The notes under the pieces: generated by a model
Told to the model about the DNA's origin: nothing
What the model saw: the letters and a program-made list of their open reading frames with translations, nothing else
The model's database searches: none
Source of the DNA: Nocardia brasiliensis ATCC 700358
GTDB taxonomy: Bacteria > Actinomycetota > Actinomycetes > Mycobacteriales > Mycobacteriaceae
Direction of reading: 5' to 3'
DNA: 64,000 bases
NCBI RefSeq assembly: GCF_000250675.2
Contig: NC_018681.1
Coordinates: 124,001-188,000 of the forward strand
Shown: piece by piece, positions 38,812-47,917 of the stretch
Numbering within the stretch: the first letter of the stretch is position 1
Layout of the letters: each line of letters opens with the position of its first letter
Translations under genes and position numbers: made by a program

Positions 38812-39114
38812 TCTTCCGTTAGGTCGCTTCGACACGAACCGCCCGGTGCATCAGCACCGGGCGGTTTCTTTTGTGCAGGGCGGTCGTCCAACGCTTGTTT
38901 GGTAACGAATGAGAAGGGTACGGGTGCGGAAGTTGTGGCTTGGGTCACTTTCCAGCAACATAGAAGCATCCAGGACCGATTGATACACGGAGAACATGTG
39001 CTGAGGTCGATTCGTCCGATTTGTTCGGACGAGGGCTCTTGGTGTCCGATACGGGGGCCGGTGTAGATTGCCAGATATTTGCTGCCCTGGCTGCCTGAAC
39101 GAAAGGTCGAGTTG
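38812..39114. other. Intergenic region between mycolyltransferase copies 1 and 2
   Basis: Besides the terminator it holds an 8-bp-stem dyad (TCGTCCGA 39012-39019, TCGGACGA 39025-39032) and a TAGATT -10-like box (39064-39069) about 50 bp before the next start. No gene is visible. The dyad lies where a regulator could act on copy 2. Confidence 0.45.
38838..38872 (+). terminator. Terminator after mycolyltransferase copy 1
   Basis: ACCGCCCGGTGC pairs perfectly with GCACCGGGCGGT around ATCA, followed by TTCTTTT. A textbook intrinsic terminator. Confidence 0.9.
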
Positions 39115-40176
39115 ATGCGATTTGCCCGCTGGAGACGTGGCCCCGGAAAACCGGGCGCGACCGGTGCCTGGGTCAAGCGATCCGCACTGGGGGTAGCTAC
39201 GGCACTGCTGGTGCCCTTCGGTCTGGCGGCAGCCGGCGGCGGCGCCACCGCGTCGGCGGCATTCAACCCCGCGGCCTTCGACTTCTGGGTCGACTCGGGC
39301 ATGGGCCCGATCAAGACCCGCATCATCCCGGCCCGCGACGGCAACACCAGCCGGGTCGCCTACGTGCTCGACGGCATGCGGGCGCCGGAGAATCTCAACG
39401 GCTGGGAGATCGAGACCAACGTCCCCCAGCAGCTGGCGGACTGGAACATCAACGTCGTCATGCCGGTCGGCGGCATGTCCAGCTTCTACGCCGACTGGAA
39501 CGCGCCGAGCGAGCTGCTCGGCATCCCCGCCGGCAGCGGTTCGTCCTCCGGTTCGGGCGCGCTGAACATCCTGGCCGCCGGTCCCGGTAAGAGCTACCGG
39601 TACCAGTGGGAGACGTTCCTGACCCGCGACCTGCGCAACGCGCTGCGCGACCGGCTCGGCTTCAATCCGAACCGCAACGGCGTGTTCGGTCTGTCCATGG
39701 GCGGCAGCGCCGCGCTCACCCTGGCCGCGTACCACCCGGACCAGTTCAGCTTCGCGGGTTCGTACTCGGGCTACCTGAACATCTCAGCGCCCGGCATGCG
39801 GGAGGCGATCCGCATCGCGATGCTCGACGCGGGCGGCTACAACGTCGATTCCATGGCGCCGCCGTGGGGCCCGCAGTGGCTGCGGATGGACCCGTTCGTG
39901 TTCGCGCCCAACCTCGTCCGCAACGGCACCAGGCTGTGGATCGCGGCGGCGAGCGGCCTGCCGACGGCGCAGGACGGACCGAGCTTCAACACATTGAACG
40001 GTATGGGCCTCGAGGCGCTGGCACTGGCAAACACGCGCGCGTTCGAGGTCCGGATGGCCACCCTGGGCGGCGGCAACGCTGTGTACTCCTACCCGGCGTT
40101 CGGTATCCACGCGTGGAACAACTGGATCGACGAGGCCAATCGCATGATCCCGGACATGTCCGCCAACATCGGCTGA
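39115..40176 (+). CDS. Antigen 85-type mycolyltransferase, copy 2
   Basis: A 353-residue close paralogue of copy 1, with signal peptide, GLSMGG (Ser194), GLEALALANTRAF and GIHAWNNW. Like copy 1 it carries a Gly/Ser-rich insertion (GIPAGSGSSSGSG, about 25 residues) between the DWNAPSE loop and YQWETFL, but of unrelated sequence, so this loop varies rapidly. The histidine motif has Ala-Trp-Asn where most family members have Ser-Trp-Pro or Ser-Trp-Asn; the His itself is kept. Terminators on both sides and a separate promoter region suggest independent transcription. Confidence 0.93.
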   Translation: MRFARWRRGPGKPGATGAWVKRSALGVATALLVPFGLAAAGGGATASAAFNPAAFDFWVDSGMGPIKTRIIPARDGNTSRVAYVLDGMRAPENLNGWEIETNVPQQLADWNINVVMPVGGMSSFYADWNAPSELLGIPAGSGSSSGSGALNILAAGPGKSYRYQWETFLTRDLRNALRDRLGFNPNRNGVFGLSMGGSAALTLAAYHPDQFSFAGSYSGYLNISAPGMREAIRIAMLDAGGYNVDSMAPPWGPQWLRMDPFVFAPNLVRNGTRLWIAAASGLPTAQDGPSFNTLNGMGLEALALANTRAFEVRMATLGGGNAVYSYPAFGIHAWNNWIDEANRMIPDMSANIG

Positions 40177-40499
40177 CGCACTCGACCCGACGGACCGCCC
40201 GGCGCTGCTCAGCGCCGGGCGGTCCGTCGTTTACCGCTCTTGTTGTCTGAACGGTCGCTGGTGTGAGAATGCTGTGCGTGGCAAACATTGCGTTCGTTGC
40301 CATTTCACTTCGTTGGCAAATTTCTGGCTTTGTCACGATCCGGCATCGCAGCGCGTTTTCGAAACCGCATTCCGCGCATAACTGCATATAGAAGAGCGAT
40401 AAAATCGAGAACTTCGTATGGAAGTCTTCGGTCCCGAGTGTCGATCTCTGTGCACAACAGTTGCGGTCAATGGCGAGCGCGCGGTGAAAGGTCGGATCG
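40177..40499. other. Intergenic region between mycolyltransferase copies 2 and 3
   Basis: The terminator occupies the first 50 bp. The rest is relatively AT-rich around 40300-40420, as expected for a promoter region, and ends with the GTGAAAGGTCG leader shared by copies 1-3. No gene is visible. Confidence 0.5.
40188..40229 (+). terminator. Terminator after mycolyltransferase copy 2
   Basis: A perfect 19-bp stem (arms 40188-40206 and 40211-40229) with a GCTC loop and TTTACC after it. Very stable. Confidence 0.9.
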
Positions 40500-41519
40500 A
40501 TGCGAGCAGGTGTAGTACGCGGGATGGTTGCCGGACGTGCCGTGCGGGCGGATCGGCGCTGGCTGCGGCGCGCGCTGCTCGGCCTCGCCGTGACGCTGGC
40601 CCTGCCGTTCGGCGCCGCGCTCGGCGGTCTCGGCCCGGCCGCGCGGGCCGGTTTCGACCCCGCGGGCTTCGACTTCTGGGTCGACTCCAGCATGGGGCCG
40701 ATCAAATCCCGGATCTTCCGTGCCGCCGACGGCAACACCCGCCGGGTGGTCTACGCGCTCGACGGACTGCGCGCCCGCAACGATCTGAGCGGCTGGGAAA
40801 TCGACACCGACATCTCGCGGGTCCTGACGAGCTGGAACATCAACGTGGTGATGCCGGTCGGCGGGCAGTCCAGCTTCTACTCGGATTGGGTCGCGCCGAG
40901 CAATACCAACGGGCAGCTGCAGCCGTACGCATGGGAGAGTTTCCTGTCGAACAATCTGCGTTGGGCGTTGCGCGACCGGCTGGGTTTCCACCCGTACGGC
41001 AACGGGGTGTTCGGCCTGTCCATGGGTGGCAGTGCCGCGCTCGCACTGGCGGCTTACCATCCCGACCAGTTTCGTTATGCCGCTTCTTATTCCGGCTATC
41101 TGAACATTTCGGCGCCCGCCATGAAAGAAGGCTTGCGCCTGGCCATGCTCGACGCGGGCGGGTTCAACATCGACGCCATGTGGGGTCCGCCATGGGATGC
41201 GCGCTGGTTGCGCAACGATCCGTTCATGTTCGCGCCGCTGTTGCGTGCCAACGGAACTCGGCTCTGGATCGCCACCGGCAATGGCGTCAACGGACCACGG
41301 GACGTGATCAACTCGCCGATCGACGTCTACCACCTCGGTAATGCGATGGCTTTGGAAACGATCGCACTGGCCAACACTCGCGCCTTTGAAGCGCGGCTTA
41401 ACAGTCTCGGCCCGAGCAACGCGAACTTCGTCTACACCCCGGTGGGTGTGCACAGCTGGAACTACTGGCAGGACCAGGTGTTCCAGATGCTGCCCGACCT
41501 GAGCGCGAATTTGGGGTGA
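40500..41519 (+). CDS. Antigen 85-type mycolyltransferase, copy 3
   Basis: A 339-residue secreted mycolyltransferase with GLSMGG (Ser174), MALETIALANTRAF and GVHSWNYW. The mature region opens with FDPAGFDFWVDSSMGP, shared with copies 1 and 2. It lacks the Gly/Ser insertion; the loop is short (APSNTNGQLQPYAWESFL). Two or three positions in the substrate helix differ from copies 1-2 (AMKEGLRLAML rather than GMREA). No clear hairpin follows the gene, unlike its neighbours. Confidence 0.93.
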   Translation: MRAGVVRGMVAGRAVRADRRWLRRALLGLAVTLALPFGAALGGLGPAARAGFDPAGFDFWVDSSMGPIKSRIFRAADGNTRRVVYALDGLRARNDLSGWEIDTDISRVLTSWNINVVMPVGGQSSFYSDWVAPSNTNGQLQPYAWESFLSNNLRWALRDRLGFHPYGNGVFGLSMGGSAALALAAYHPDQFRYAASYSGYLNISAPAMKEGLRLAMLDAGGFNIDAMWGPPWDARWLRNDPFMFAPLLRANGTRLWIATGNGVNGPRDVINSPIDVYHLGNAMALETIALANTRAFEARLNSLGPSNANFVYTPVGVHSWNYWQDQVFQMLPDLSANLG

Positions 41520-41846
41520 GCTGACACTTCCGGCCATCAGGTGAAAATTTGGTGCTCCGGCACGACAATCACCGCGTCGACGCGATAGGGTCACCGCACC
41601 ATCACAGATTGCGTACGGGCGGATTTCGGCCACCTGGTTGCCTCGGCCTTGCTAAGGCTTCGGGCGTCGAATATCGTCCAGCGAGCGCAAGTGTGACCAG
41701 ATCGTTGTAGCGCGGTCGCCTGTGCCGGAAAGTCGGGGTCCGGTGTGGAGCGGCGTGCGTCTCGTTGGCAGCACTGGTGTGGTTGCGCCCTCCCGGGTCG
41801 CCGACCGCACCACAACAGGCAGAAAAGCAGAAAGAGAGCAGGATTC
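41520..41846. other. Intergenic region between mycolyltransferase copies 3 and 4
   Basis: No convincing gene. A weak hairpin (GCCTT-GCT-AAGGC near 41647) followed by TTCGGG may be a poor terminator. The far end holds the AGAGAGCAGG ribosome site for copy 4. Read-through from copy 3 to copy 4 therefore cannot be excluded. Confidence 0.4.
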
Positions 41847-42881
41847 ATGCGTTTCGGCAGGGCGGCCGCGCCGATGAGAACCAAGTCGGGCCGGCGCGGC
41901 GCACCGCGTAGTTGGCGCCAACGAATTCTGGCTGTCGGTGCCGCCGCGCTGGCGCTACCGATCGCCGCCGGTGTGGCGGCCCCGATCGCCACCGCGGCGC
42001 CGGTGCAGGCGCCGGTATTGCGTTCTCCCGCAGGCGGCTTCGAAGATCTGATGGTCCCGTCCAGCATGGGCCCGATCAAGGTCCAGGTGCAGTGGGCCTC
42101 GCGCGGCGGCAACGCGGCGCTCTACCTGCTCGACGGACTCCGTGCTCGCGACGACCGCAACGCCTGGTCGTTCGAGACGAACGCGCTGCAGCAGTTCGCG
42201 AACGACAACATCACCCTGGTCATGCCGGTCGGTGGCCAGTCCAGCTTCTACACGGACTGGTACGCGCCGAGCAACACCAACGGCCAGAAGACCACCTACA
42301 AGTGGGAAACCTTCCTGACCAAGGAACTCCCCGCCTTCCTCGAGGGCTACGGCGTCTCGCGCACCAACAACGCGGTGGCCGGCCTCTCGATGGGTGGCAG
42401 TGGCGCCCTGGCGCTGGCCGCGTACCACCGCGATCAGTTCAAGTTCGCCGCGTCCTACTCGGGCTACCTGAACATCTCCGCGCCCGGTATGCGCGAGGCG
42501 ATCCGCATCGCGATGCTCGACGCGGGCAAGTTCAACGTCGACTCGATGGCCGCCCCGTGGAGCCCCGCATGGCTGCGGATGGACCCGTTCGTGTTCGCGC
42601 CGCAGCTCAAGGGCCTGCCGATGTACATCTCGGCGGCCAGTGGTCTGCCGGGCCAGTACGACAACCCGAACTCGGCGGTCGGCGTGTTCAACACCGGTAA
42701 CGCGATGGCGCTCGAGGCGCTCTCGCTGGTGAACACCCGCGCGTTCCAGGCTCGCCTGGCCTCGCTCGGCATCCCGGCCCGGTTCGACTTCCCGGCCACC
42801 GGCACGCACTCCTGGAAGTACTGGGAGGGCCAGCTCTTCGCCTCCCGCAACCAGATCCTGGACGCCACCGGCGCCTGGTGA
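41847..42881 (+). CDS. Antigen 85-type mycolyltransferase, copy 4
   Basis: A 344-residue secreted mycolyltransferase, GLSMGG (Ser181), MALEALSLVNTRAF and GTHSWKYW. Its mature start (APVLRSPAGGFEDLMVPSSM) is closer to mycobacterial Ag85A/B/C (LxVPSxSMGRxIKVQFQ) than copies 1-3 are, so it may be the main arabinogalactan-directed enzyme. The active-site loop is short, with NTNGQKTTYKWETFL as in classical Ag85. Signal peptide ends around TAAPVQA. A strong terminator follows. Confidence 0.93.
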   Translation: MRFGRAAAPMRTKSGRRGAPRSWRQRILAVGAAALALPIAAGVAAPIATAAPVQAPVLRSPAGGFEDLMVPSSMGPIKVQVQWASRGGNAALYLLDGLRARDDRNAWSFETNALQQFANDNITLVMPVGGQSSFYTDWYAPSNTNGQKTTYKWETFLTKELPAFLEGYGVSRTNNAVAGLSMGGSGALALAAYHRDQFKFAASYSGYLNISAPGMREAIRIAMLDAGKFNVDSMAAPWSPAWLRMDPFVFAPQLKGLPMYISAASGLPGQYDNPNSAVGVFNTGNAMALEALSLVNTRAFQARLASLGIPARFDFPATGTHSWKYWEGQLFASRNQILDATGAW

Positions 42882-42896
42882 CCTGCTGACCGACGG

Positions 42897-42936
42897 CTCG
42901 GGCCGCACCCTTCTCGGGTGCGGCCCGAGTTGCTTT
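42897..42936 (+). terminator. Terminator after mycolyltransferase copy 4
   Basis: CTCGGGCCGCACCC pairs perfectly with GGGTGCGGCCCGAG around TTCTC, followed by TTGCTTTT. Confidence 0.9.
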
Positions 42937-43010
42937 TCGGGACAGGTGGTTTCGCGTGGTCCTGCGCGTGTCTCCCCGAAACCTGGCCGTTACGGGGGTA
43001 GAAAGCTCTT

Positions 43011-44894
43011 GTGGCAGGGATTCGGCGCGGCAGATGGGGGCGACGCGAGCGTCGCGGCGGTCGTCCGTCGCGCGGGCGGTCGGTGCTGCTCGCCACCGCC
43101 ATGGTCATCCCGCTCGCCGCGGGTATCGCGCCCGCCGCCGCCCAGCCTGTTCCCGAGCCCGCACCCGCGGTGGATCCCGTCGCGGCGGCGACGGTGCAGA
43201 AGGTGATCTGGCTGACCGACCGCCGGGTCGCGCTGTGGATCAATTCCCCGTCGATGGCGGCCCCGATCCAGGTGCAACTGCTGCTCGCCCGAGACTGGGC
43301 CACCCGCCCCGACGCCCGGTTCCCGGTGCTGTACCTGCTCGACGGCCTGCGCGCCACCGACGACGAGAGCGGCTGGACCAAGGACGCGGGCGCCGTCGAT
43401 TTCTTCGCGGACAAGAACGTCACCGTCGTGCTGCCGATCGGCGGTCAGTCCAGCTTCTACTCGGACTGGTTGCAGCCCAACAACGGCAAGACCTACAAGT
43501 GGGAAACCTTCCTGACCAGGGAACTGCCGCCGTTGCTCGAGGGCCAGTGGCGGGCCACGGATGTCCGTGGCATGGAAGGACTTTCGATGGGCGGCACGGC
43601 GGCCATGTTCCTGGCCGCCCGCAACCCCGGCTTCGTCAAGTACGCGGCCTCCTACTCGGGCTTCCTCACCACGACCACCATCGGCATGCCGCAGGCCATC
43701 CAGTTCGCCATGCGGGACGCGGGCGGCTACGACGTCGGCGCCATGTGGGGCCCGGCGGGCGGCCCGGAGTGGGCCGCGCACGACCCGTACACCCAGGCCG
43801 AGAAGCTGAAGGGCGTCTCGCTCTACGTGTCCAGCGGCAGCGGTGCCACCGGCCCGTTCGACCAGGCGTCGGCCATCCCCGGAGTCAGCACCAACTACGC
43901 GGGCATGGGTCTGGAGATCCTGTCCCGGCTCACCTCGCAGAACTTCGTCACCAAGCTGGGCAGGCTGGCCATTCCCGCGCAGGTGAATTACCGCCCGTCC
44001 GGCACGCATTCGTGGCCCTACTGGGATTTCGAGATGCGCCAGTCCTGGGCGCAGGCCGCCAACGCGCTCGGTGTCGACGCGGGCAAGGGCGCGTGCAGTG
44101 TCGGCGGCTCCATCGCGCCGGTGGCCGCGGCGAACGCCTGGCTCGGCGATTGCCAGTCCCCGGAGTATCCGGTGGCGGGCGGTGTGGCCCAGGACTTCCG
44201 GTCCGGCCGGGTCTATTACACGCAGGCCGACGGCGCGCATCCGGTCGGCGGCATGATCGGCGGCGGTTACCAGGCCGCGCAGGGCCCGGCCGGTCCGCTC
44301 GGCTTGCCGACCGGTGACGAGCGCGGCCTGCCCGACGGCCGCGGCCGCATGCAGTCGTTCCAGCACGGTGCCCTCTATTGGACTCCGCAGACCGGCGCCC
44401 AGGTGGTGCGCGGCGCGATCCTCGACGAGTGGGGCAGGCAGGGTTACGAGGGCGGCCCGGCGGGCTACCCGATCGCGCCCGAGGTCAAGACGCCGAACCG
44501 GGACGGCGCGGTGCAGGCGTTCGAGCACGGCCCGTTCTACTACGGCGCCAAGACCGGGGTGCACCGGGTGCAGGGCCTGATCTTGGACAAGTTCGCCCAA
44601 ATGGGTTACGAGAACAGCTGGCTCGGGTTCCCCGCCACCGAGGAGCAGTCGCTGAAGGATCTCGGCCGGTACAGCCGTTTCGAGGGCGGCAATATCTACT
44701 GGAGCCCGCTGTCCGGCGCCTGGGCGGTGAAGAACGGTCCGCTCATGGATGCCTGGCAGGTGCTCGGCTATGAGAACGGCAAACTCGGGTATCCGATCAG
44801 CGACGAGTTCCCCGTCCCGGGTGGTGTGCAGCAGAACTTCCAGGCCGGCTACATCGTCGTGAAGGACGGTAAGCCCGAGGTGCACGGCCTTTAG
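43011..44894 (+). CDS. Antigen 85-type mycolyltransferase fused to LGFP repeats, copy 5
   Basis: A 627-residue secreted protein. The first ~350 residues form the mycolyltransferase domain with GLSMGG (Ser192), GLEILSRLTSQNF and GTHSWPYW, the last identical to the mycobacterial Ag85 histidine motif. From about residue 377 to the end are LGFP-type repeats (GPLGLPTGDE, GYPIAPEV, WLGFPATEE, LGYPISDE), thought to hold proteins to the wall. The same architecture occurs in corynebacterial PS1/Cop1. The GTG start follows GAAAG. It is likely wall-tethered, unlike copies 1-4. It is the last of the tandem mycolyltransferases before the lipoprotein gene. Confidence 0.92.
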   Translation: MAGIRRGRWGRRERRGGRPSRGRSVLLATAMVIPLAAGIAPAAAQPVPEPAPAVDPVAAATVQKVIWLTDRRVALWINSPSMAAPIQVQLLLARDWATRPDARFPVLYLLDGLRATDDESGWTKDAGAVDFFADKNVTVVLPIGGQSSFYSDWLQPNNGKTYKWETFLTRELPPLLEGQWRATDVRGMEGLSMGGTAAMFLAARNPGFVKYAASYSGFLTTTTIGMPQAIQFAMRDAGGYDVGAMWGPAGGPEWAAHDPYTQAEKLKGVSLYVSSGSGATGPFDQASAIPGVSTNYAGMGLEILSRLTSQNFVTKLGRLAIPAQVNYRPSGTHSWPYWDFEMRQSWAQAANALGVDAGKGACSVGGSIAPVAAANAWLGDCQSPEYPVAGGVAQDFRSGRVYYTQADGAHPVGGMIGGGYQAAQGPAGPLGLPTGDERGLPDGRGRMQSFQHGALYWTPQTGAQVVRGAILDEWGRQGYEGGPAGYPIAPEVKTPNRDGAVQAFEHGPFYYGAKTGVHRVQGLILDKFAQMGYENSWLGFPATEEQSLKDLGRYSRFEGGNIYWSPLSGAWAVKNGPLMDAWQVLGYENGKLGYPISDEFPVPGGVQQNFQAGYIVVKDGKPEVHGL

Positions 44895-44995
44895 TACGGA
44901 CCGGTCTGTTTCTTGACCGGCCGCGCTCTGGGCCGACTTTCCTTTAGCCTGGTGGGCGACCTCCCCCGTTTGCGAACAGATCGAGGACAGAATTC

Positions 44996-45532
44996 ATGCA
45001 GAGGACCCGTGGCAAGGTATTCGGCGTTGTCGTGGCGATCGCCGCGACCGGCTTGCTCGCCGCCTGTGGTGGCAACGATTCCACCGCGTCGAGCACGCCG
45101 ACGCTGACCCGCACCACGGCGGCAACGCAGCCGCCCGCCTCGTCCACCCCCGGCGACACCGCACCGTCCCCGGCACCGGCGCCCGCCCCGGCACCGGCGC
45201 CCGAATCCGAGCAGGCGCCGGCTCCCGCGCCGGAGCGGCCGGAGCCGATCGAGTCCGCGCCGCCCGCCGACACCTCGAAGCTCACCGACAAGGACAAGAA
45301 GTACCTCGACGCGCTGAAGCAGCAGGGTGTCACGCCGTCCACCCCGGATATCGCGCTCAGCGTCGCGGGCTACGTCTGCCAGGGCATCGCCTCCGGTGCG
45401 TCCGATCAAGACCTGATGACCTTCGTGACCGCGATGGCCGGTTCCGACCCGTCCTTCGATCCGGCGAAGATGCCGGTGGAGAAGGCCGGGCAGATCTACG
45501 TCAGCGCCGCTAAGCAGACGTACTGCCAGTGA
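44996..45532 (+). CDS. DUF732-type lipoprotein
   Basis: A 178-residue lipoprotein. Lipobox LLAACGG gives a modified Cys near residue 24; then a Ser/Thr and Pro/Ala-rich spacer to about residue 95; then a compact helical DUF732 domain with two cysteines ([11 protein letters not shown] and QTYCQ at the C-terminus) likely forming a disulfide. GAGGACAG precedes the ATG. Its stop overlaps the GTG of the cutinase gene (GTGA), so the pair is translationally coupled and may act together at the outer membrane face. The function of DUF732 proteins is unknown. Confidence 0.82.
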   Translation: MQRTRGKVFGVVVAIAATGLLAACGGNDSTASSTPTLTRTTAATQPPASSTPGDTAPSPAPAPAPAPAPESEQAPAPAPERPEPIESAPPADTSKLTDKDKKYLDALKQQGVTPSTPDIALSVAGYVCQGIASGASDQDLMTFVTAMAGSDPSFDPAKMPVEKAGQIYVSAAKQTYCQ

Positions 45533-46515
45533 GCCCGCGCCGCGGAACGACATCCCGCCGGTCCCGGCCGGCGGGATGCCTGCTGCTGCTCGCGATCCCG
45601 GTGCTGATCATCATCGTGGTGCTGCTGCTGTGGTACCTGCTCGCCGGACCGCTGCGGCAACCCAAGCCGGGGCCCAAGCCGCCGGAGGAGCCCACCTCTC
45701 AGCCCGCGGACTGCCCGGACGTGCAGATGATCTCGGTGCCCGGCACCTGGGAATCGAACAGCAACGACGATCCGCACAACCCGACGGCGAACCCGAACTC
45801 GTTGATGCTCAACATCTCCGGTCCGGTGGCGCAGCAGTTCCCCAAGGAGCGGCTCGACGTCTACACCGTCCCCTATGTCGCGCAGTTCTCCAATCCGATC
45901 GCGATCCCCCCGGACGGGCAGCAGTCGTACAACAACAGCCGGACCGAGGGCACGCAGAACATGGTCAAGGCCATGCAGGAGCGGGCGAGCAGGTGTCCGC
46001 TGACCAACTACGTGATCGCCGGCTTCTCCCAGGGCGCGGTCATCGCGGGTGACGTCACCAGTCAGATCGCCGCGGGCAAGGGACCGGTCCCGGCGAAGCG
46101 GATCCTCGGCGTGACGCTGATCTCGGACGGCCGCCGCACCGGTGACACCGGTCCCGGTCAGGCGGTGCAGATCGGTGCGGTGCCCGCCGGCGTGGGCGCC
46201 GAGGTGGCGTTGAAGGGTCTCAATGTGCCCGGTATCACGATGACCGGACCGCGCCCGGGCGGCTTCGGCGAGCTGGCCGAGCGGACCTTCACCATCTGCG
46301 CACAGGGCGACCTGATCTGTGACGCACCGCGAGAGGCCTTGAGCCCATGGAACATCATGGGCAGCGTCGGCGCGCTGGTGCGCGCGGCGGGCAATCCGGT
46401 GCACGCGCTGTACAACGGATTCATCGTCGACGACAACGGCACCACGTCCACCCAGTGGACCGCGAACTGGGCGAACGGCCTCATCGAGTCGGCCCCGCAT
46501 CCGCCGCACTCGTGA
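45529..46515 (+). CDS. Cutinase-family esterase (Rv3802c/Culp6-like)
   Basis: A 328-residue membrane-anchored serine esterase. One N-terminal helix ([20 protein letters not shown]) and a Pro-rich linker precede the cutinase fold with GFSQG (Ser167), the Asp in [10 protein letters not shown] and the His in [10 protein letters not shown], plus paired cysteines. In M. tuberculosis the equivalent, next to fadD32-pks13, is an essential phospholipase/thioesterase that controls mycolate synthesis and envelope composition. It is coupled to the DUF732 lipoprotein gene. Expected location is outside the cytoplasmic membrane. Confidence 0.9.
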   Translation: MSPRRGTTSRRSRPAGCLLLLAIPVLIIIVVLLLWYLLAGPLRQPKPGPKPPEEPTSQPADCPDVQMISVPGTWESNSNDDPHNPTANPNSLMLNISGPVAQQFPKERLDVYTVPYVAQFSNPIAIPPDGQQSYNNSRTEGTQNMVKAMQERASRCPLTNYVIAGFSQGAVIAGDVTSQIAAGKGPVPAKRILGVTLISDGRRTGDTGPGQAVQIGAVPAGVGAEVALKGLNVPGITMTGPRPGGFGELAERTFTICAQGDLICDAPREALSPWNIMGSVGALVRAAGNPVHALYNGFIVDDNGTTSTQWTANWANGLIESAPHPPHS

Positions 46516-46703
46516 GATCTCACAGGCCGTCCTCCGGTGTGTGCCCAGTACACCCAGTAGTGCCGGAGCAAGCGCGCGTCCGGCTGGACACGACGCTGTA
46601 AAGTGCGCTGGTGATCGCGACGCGGGTAACCCGTACCGAGTGTCGGGTATGACCGCCCCGCACTGTCGCGCCCGGATTTCCTTACAGCCAGGAGCATGAG
46701 TTC

Positions 46704-47723
46704 ATGACAGAAGCCGCCGCCCCGGCCGGTGAGTTGACCGCGCTGGGTACGCCGCTGCGCAGCTTCCGCTTCGCGGCAGCTGGTGAGGGAAACAAGCAAG
46801 AAGGTGGCGCCCGCAAGTTCATCCAGACGGCGCAGCAGGCCGAGGAGTACGGCTTCGACAGTTTCGTCGTGCCCGACCACCTCGGCGACCAGATCGGCCC
46901 GATCGCCGCGCTCGGCGCGCTGACCCAGGCCACCGAGCGGATCCGGCTCGGAACCTCGGTGCTGGCCAACGGCTTCCGCAACCCGGTGGTGCTGGCCAAG
47001 GATCTGGCCACCATCGACGTGCTGTCCAAGGGCAGGCTCGAGGTCGGTCTCGGCGCGGGCTGGAAGCAGGACGAGTTCGCCGCCGCGGGCATCGCCTACG
47101 AGACGCCCGGCGTCCGCCTGGAGAAGCTGGACGAGGCGCTGACCATTCTCGACGTGCTGCTGCGCGGTCAGGAGTGCACCTTCGAGGGCAAGCACTACCA
47201 GGTGCACGGCGTCAAGGGCACGCCGCGTCCGCGGCAGGGTCCGCGCCCGCCGATCTGCACCGGCGGCGGCGGTCCGAAGATGTTGCGCCTGGCCGCCAAG
47301 CACGCCGACATCATCTCCGTCGTCCCGGTCACCACCAAGCACGGTAAAGGCCTCTTGTCGGGCATCACCATGGCCAAGACGATCGAGAAGGTGAACCTGA
47401 TCCGCGAGGCCGCGGGTGATCGGTTCGCCGATATCGAGCTGAACTGGGCCATCACCGCGATCGTCATCACCGACGACCGCGAGAAGACCGCTGAGATGGC
47501 GCTTTCCGCGATCGATCGGGGCCTGCACCCGGATCTCGAGGTGGACGTGAAGCTTTCGGTCGAGGAGATCCTCGAGTCGCCCTACGTCGCCATCGGAACG
47601 TTCGAGGAAATCGCCGAGCAGATCCGGCGTGTGCGCCAACTCACCTCGATGTCGTATGTCGGGGTATTTCCCACCCAGATGGACGCATTCGCCCCCGTTA
47701 TTCCCCTGCTGCGAGACGAGTGA
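46704..47723 (+). CDS. LLM-class F420-dependent oxidoreductase
   Basis: A 339-residue luciferase-like TIM-barrel protein. SFVVPDHLGDQIGPIAALG, RIRLGTSVLANGFRNPVVLAKDLATIDVLSKGRLEVGLGAGW and TGGGGPKMLRLAAKHADI are family signatures; mycobacterial relatives use coenzyme F420. It lies between the cutinase gene and fadD32, where M. tuberculosis has no such gene. The ATG follows an ATGAGTTCATGA in another frame. Whether it acts on a mycolate-related ketone or is simply located here is unknown. Confidence 0.85.
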   Translation: MTEAAAPAGELTALGTPLRSFRFAAAGEGNKQEGGARKFIQTAQQAEEYGFDSFVVPDHLGDQIGPIAALGALTQATERIRLGTSVLANGFRNPVVLAKDLATIDVLSKGRLEVGLGAGWKQDEFAAAGIAYETPGVRLEKLDEALTILDVLLRGQECTFEGKHYQVHGVKGTPRPRQGPRPPICTGGGGPKMLRLAAKHADIISVVPVTTKHGKGLLSGITMAKTIEKVNLIREAAGDRFADIELNWAITAIVITDDREKTAEMALSAIDRGLHPDLEVDVKLSVEEILESPYVAIGTFEEIAEQIRRVRQLTSMSYVGVFPTQMDAFAPVIPLLRDE

Positions 47724-47917
47724 CCGGGCCTTCTCTGTAACATAACCCTGGTTTGAGTACATCTAGCCGATAGCGGTCACCGCGCAGACCGCCCAGAATC
47801 TGCAAGCTGACTCTCCGCACAGTGGGAGCAGCCAGCGGGCGAAAGCGAGTCGGGGCCTCACAGGTAACAGCGGCGTAGTCGCCGTCTTGCTGCGTGTGCC
47901 TCGGAGGAGAAGAAGGA

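Noticed and set aside
42990..44885. 631-residue leftward frame opposite mycolyltransferase copy 5
   Set aside because: Shadow frame; the plus-strand gene has the catalytic triad and LGFP repeats.
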